Shown one piece after another: positions 61,884 through 64,000 of a DNA stretch of 64,000 bases. The position numbers and the translations under genes are program-made. Numbering within the stretch: the first letter of the stretch is position 1; each line of letters starts with the position of its first letter. The notes under the pieces are model-generated. The model had not been told where the DNA came from. It saw only the letters and a program-made list of their open reading frames with translations, and did no database searches. This stretch comes from Glomus cerebriforme (Eukaryota > Glomeromycota > Glomeromycetes > Glomerales > Glomeraceae): contig QKYT01000052.1 of NCBI GenBank assembly GCA_003550305.1, positions 144,014 through 208,013 on the forward strand. The letters are read 5' to 3'.

Positions 61884-63550
61884 ATGGAATTTCCTACTGT
61901 CGGAGATCGATGTTCTTTTGAAGGTTGTGAACAGCTTGGTAATAACGAAATAATTTTTTAATAATATATTTATATAATACTATTATTATTTTATATATGG
62001 TAGGTGATAAACTTACTTTATATACTTATTTCTTTCTTTTTTATTTTTCTTTCCACCTATAAAGACTTTTTGCCTTTTCGGTGTGGGAGTTGCGGAAAAA
62101 AATACTGGTATGAAGTCATAATTAATTAGAAAATTAATAATTAAATTCATTATTCATTATTGTTATTTATAGTTTAAATCATAGATATCCTACTTCTCAT
62201 GAGTGTTTTCGATGGGGAGAAAACGAAAAAGTAATTGAATGGTTATTCATAATGAATTGATTATCTATCTGTATATAATCTCATCTTTAATTTGTTCATT
62301 TGTCATTATCTGTTATGATCGATTCTATGTATGTATTTTATGAATTACAAAAAGAATGTTCGATTATGCGAAATTTGTTCATCCATGATTTTGAAACCTA
62401 AGGAAAAATCAGTCGAACAAACTGTTAAGAGAATTCCTTTTTTTTTGTGTTTATTATTTCCTTTTTTGAAATGGGTTCTTTCTTTTTTTTACTAAAATTA
62501 AATTTTATTTTTAACAATCAATTATTTAGTTGAAAGAACATTTAAAATCAAATTGTACATTACATCTCTTATCTTCTACACCTACTGCGACAAAAACTTG
62601 TTTTATAATAGGATGTAAGAATACTTCAGAAGGCGGTGTTATGGTTTATGTAGTATGCGATGGATGCGGAGAAGTATTCTGTTTAAAGTAAGAAATGAAA
62701 ATCTCTTCTTTATTTTGTTTAATTCGAAAAGACTAATCAATTTTTTTTTTTCTAAAAAAAAAGACATCGGCATCCACAAACTCATCAATGTGCATCACTT
62801 AATGTAGCATCTGATGAAAAAGCAAAGAGACGTATGATTGCTGAAGAAATAATTTCAAAATATGTGAAGAAATCTACAAGTAATACTACAAATACATCCG
62901 ATGATAAAGATAATACTAGTTCTTCATCAAAGAGTGCTACAACAAATAAACCAAAGAAAATAAATAAAAAGATTGAAGTAATGAAATTAAAGTCCAAAGC
63001 TCAGGTATGAGACCTTAATGAAATTTATTTAAAGAAAGAAAAAAAAAGCTTAATTGATTCGTTATTTAAATTTGTTGTAGGGAGAATCATCTATACCTGC
63101 GAATGCGCGTTTATATCTTTCAGTTGATTTTCCGCATGATTCAAACATCCATAATAAACCAATGTTTTTTAATAAAGTAATTAATGTGATTCTTTTTTTT
63201 TTTTGAACTAATTGTGTTAGTTATATAACATTGATTAACAAATTTAATATTATCTTTTAACTAGGATTGGACAGTTGGAAAAGTTCTTGATAAAGTAGCA
63301 ACCGAAGGTAAGATTAAGAATATTAATAACAAGATTTCATTAGATGATCCAAGTGTAAGTTTTTTCCCATTAAAAGCTTCAAGATTCATTCATTGAGATT
63401 GAAGATATTAACCATTATTATTTTATTTAGAGACTGGTTTTATTTAATAAAGAAACCAAAAATATATTAGAAACGAATAAAAAATTAAACCAAGTTGTAG
63501 AAAATGGGGATAATATTTCTTTAGAAAAATATGGATCAATTAATAATTAA
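61884..63550 (+). CDS. CUZ1: AN1-type zinc finger protein (CUZ1/ZFAND1-like)
   Basis: Eight exons, 61884-61938, 62065-62107, 62173-62230, 62530-62687, 62764-63004, 63081-63176, 63265-63354 and 63431-63550, close to 286 aa. Two AN1 zinc fingers are present: CSFEGCEQLDFLPFRCGSCG ... YCLNHRYPTSHEC (about 11-46) and a second ending VFCLKHRHPQTHQC (about 75-115). A Lys/Ser/Thr/Asn-rich linker leads to a C-terminal ubiquitin-like domain (RLYLSVDFPHD ... FNKDWTVGKVLDKVATEGKI ... LVLFN). Yeast Cuz1 and human ZFAND1 link the proteasome and Cdc48/p97 in arsenite stress; this role is from the family. The order of the two fingers and the UBL domain is as expected. Confidence 0.9.
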
Positions 63551-64000
63551 AGGAAATTCTTTTCCCAACATAATGATATCTTTTTTGTAACGATACATGA
63601 AATTCTTTTTAAATCTGGTTCTTCTCCCACATCATTTTAATTGGCTTTTGTTTTTGTGGTGAATCTGTAAAAGATGATCAAATATATATATATATATTGC
63701 AATTATAGATGCAAAGTAAAAATCTCTTTATACTCGGCATTTTGATAGCTTACAGTAAATCATTATTTATCGCCAAATTCTGGATTATATTTTTAATTGT
63801 TTGTGTTGGTAATAATTTATTTTTACACGACATTAACACAACATTAATCGAATAAAAATTATTTTCATTGAAAGGTTATTTGACCCATATTTGGTATAAG
63901 GTTTCGGCATTCAGCAGGTTTTTTTTACGTGTAATATCTATATAGTCTCGGAGAGTGCCCTACTAACTACCCTTTACGTTCATCTCATTTTAATTAAATG
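63551..64000. other. window end, nothing recognised
   Basis: 3' flank of the AN1 gene with a short (TA)n tract near 63680; no open frame to the window edge. Confidence 0.5.

Overview
The window is eukaryotic nuclear DNA, very AT-rich and intron-dense, with one assembly gap (575 N at 9911-10485). It carries about 23 protein genes. Short introns (about 50-100 nt, GT...AG) could be placed so that every exon phase closes in frame for nearly all of them. The core proteins are fungal or opisthokont: GOT1, WRNIP1/Mgs1, SNF1 beta subunit, Yae1, PUS7, a PTR2-type transporter, SmD2, DAD1/OST2, a 3'(2'),5'-bisphosphate nucleotidase and a CUZ1/ZFAND1-like protein. The protein kinases have an E-W-(I/V)-P-Y lead-in, GGFG loop, HRDLHxGNIL catalytic loop and D(L/V)G magnesium motif. 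Together with Sel1-type repeats, a GRF-zinc-finger orphan, PLAC8 and a hevein-containing chitin deacetylase, this points to an arbuscular mycorrhizal fungus (Glomeromycotina, Rhizophagus-like). That assignment is inference; no marker such as rDNA is present.

Layout. 1-3.7 kb: AT-rich, no supported gene. 3.7-9.3 kb: a head-to-head pair. The minus-strand gene encodes an N-terminal helical bundle (HeLo/MLKL-4HB-like), a pseudokinase and a Sel1-like tail. The plus-strand gene encodes an 810-aa protein with an unknown N-terminal half and an intact kinase. 9.3-25.2 kb: repeat-rich accessory region with the gap, a GRF zinc-finger gene, a 205-aa orphan, a second TKL-type kinase with a zinc ribbon, hairpin (MITE-like) elements, a 1.1-kb ATGAGAAATT satellite and a decayed kinase. 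25.2-53.96 kb: mainly conserved housekeeping and secretory genes. 54-58.7 kb: repeat region with a 146-bp MITE, a 310-bp foldback and an hAT transposase relic. 58.7-63.6 kb: compact housekeeping genes (mitochondrial bL34m, SmD2, DAD1, a 95-aa orphan, an AN1 zinc-finger protein).

Gene order alternates in strand, so at least six divergent pairs share short upstream regions. The strongest biological lead is the divergent pseudokinase/kinase pair. The combination of a membrane-death-type N-terminal bundle with a catalytically dead kinase resembles animal and plant MLKL. The adjacent gene supplies an active kinase, as expected of a two-gene sensor/executioner module. This is a hypothesis from architecture and gene order, not a demonstrated function.
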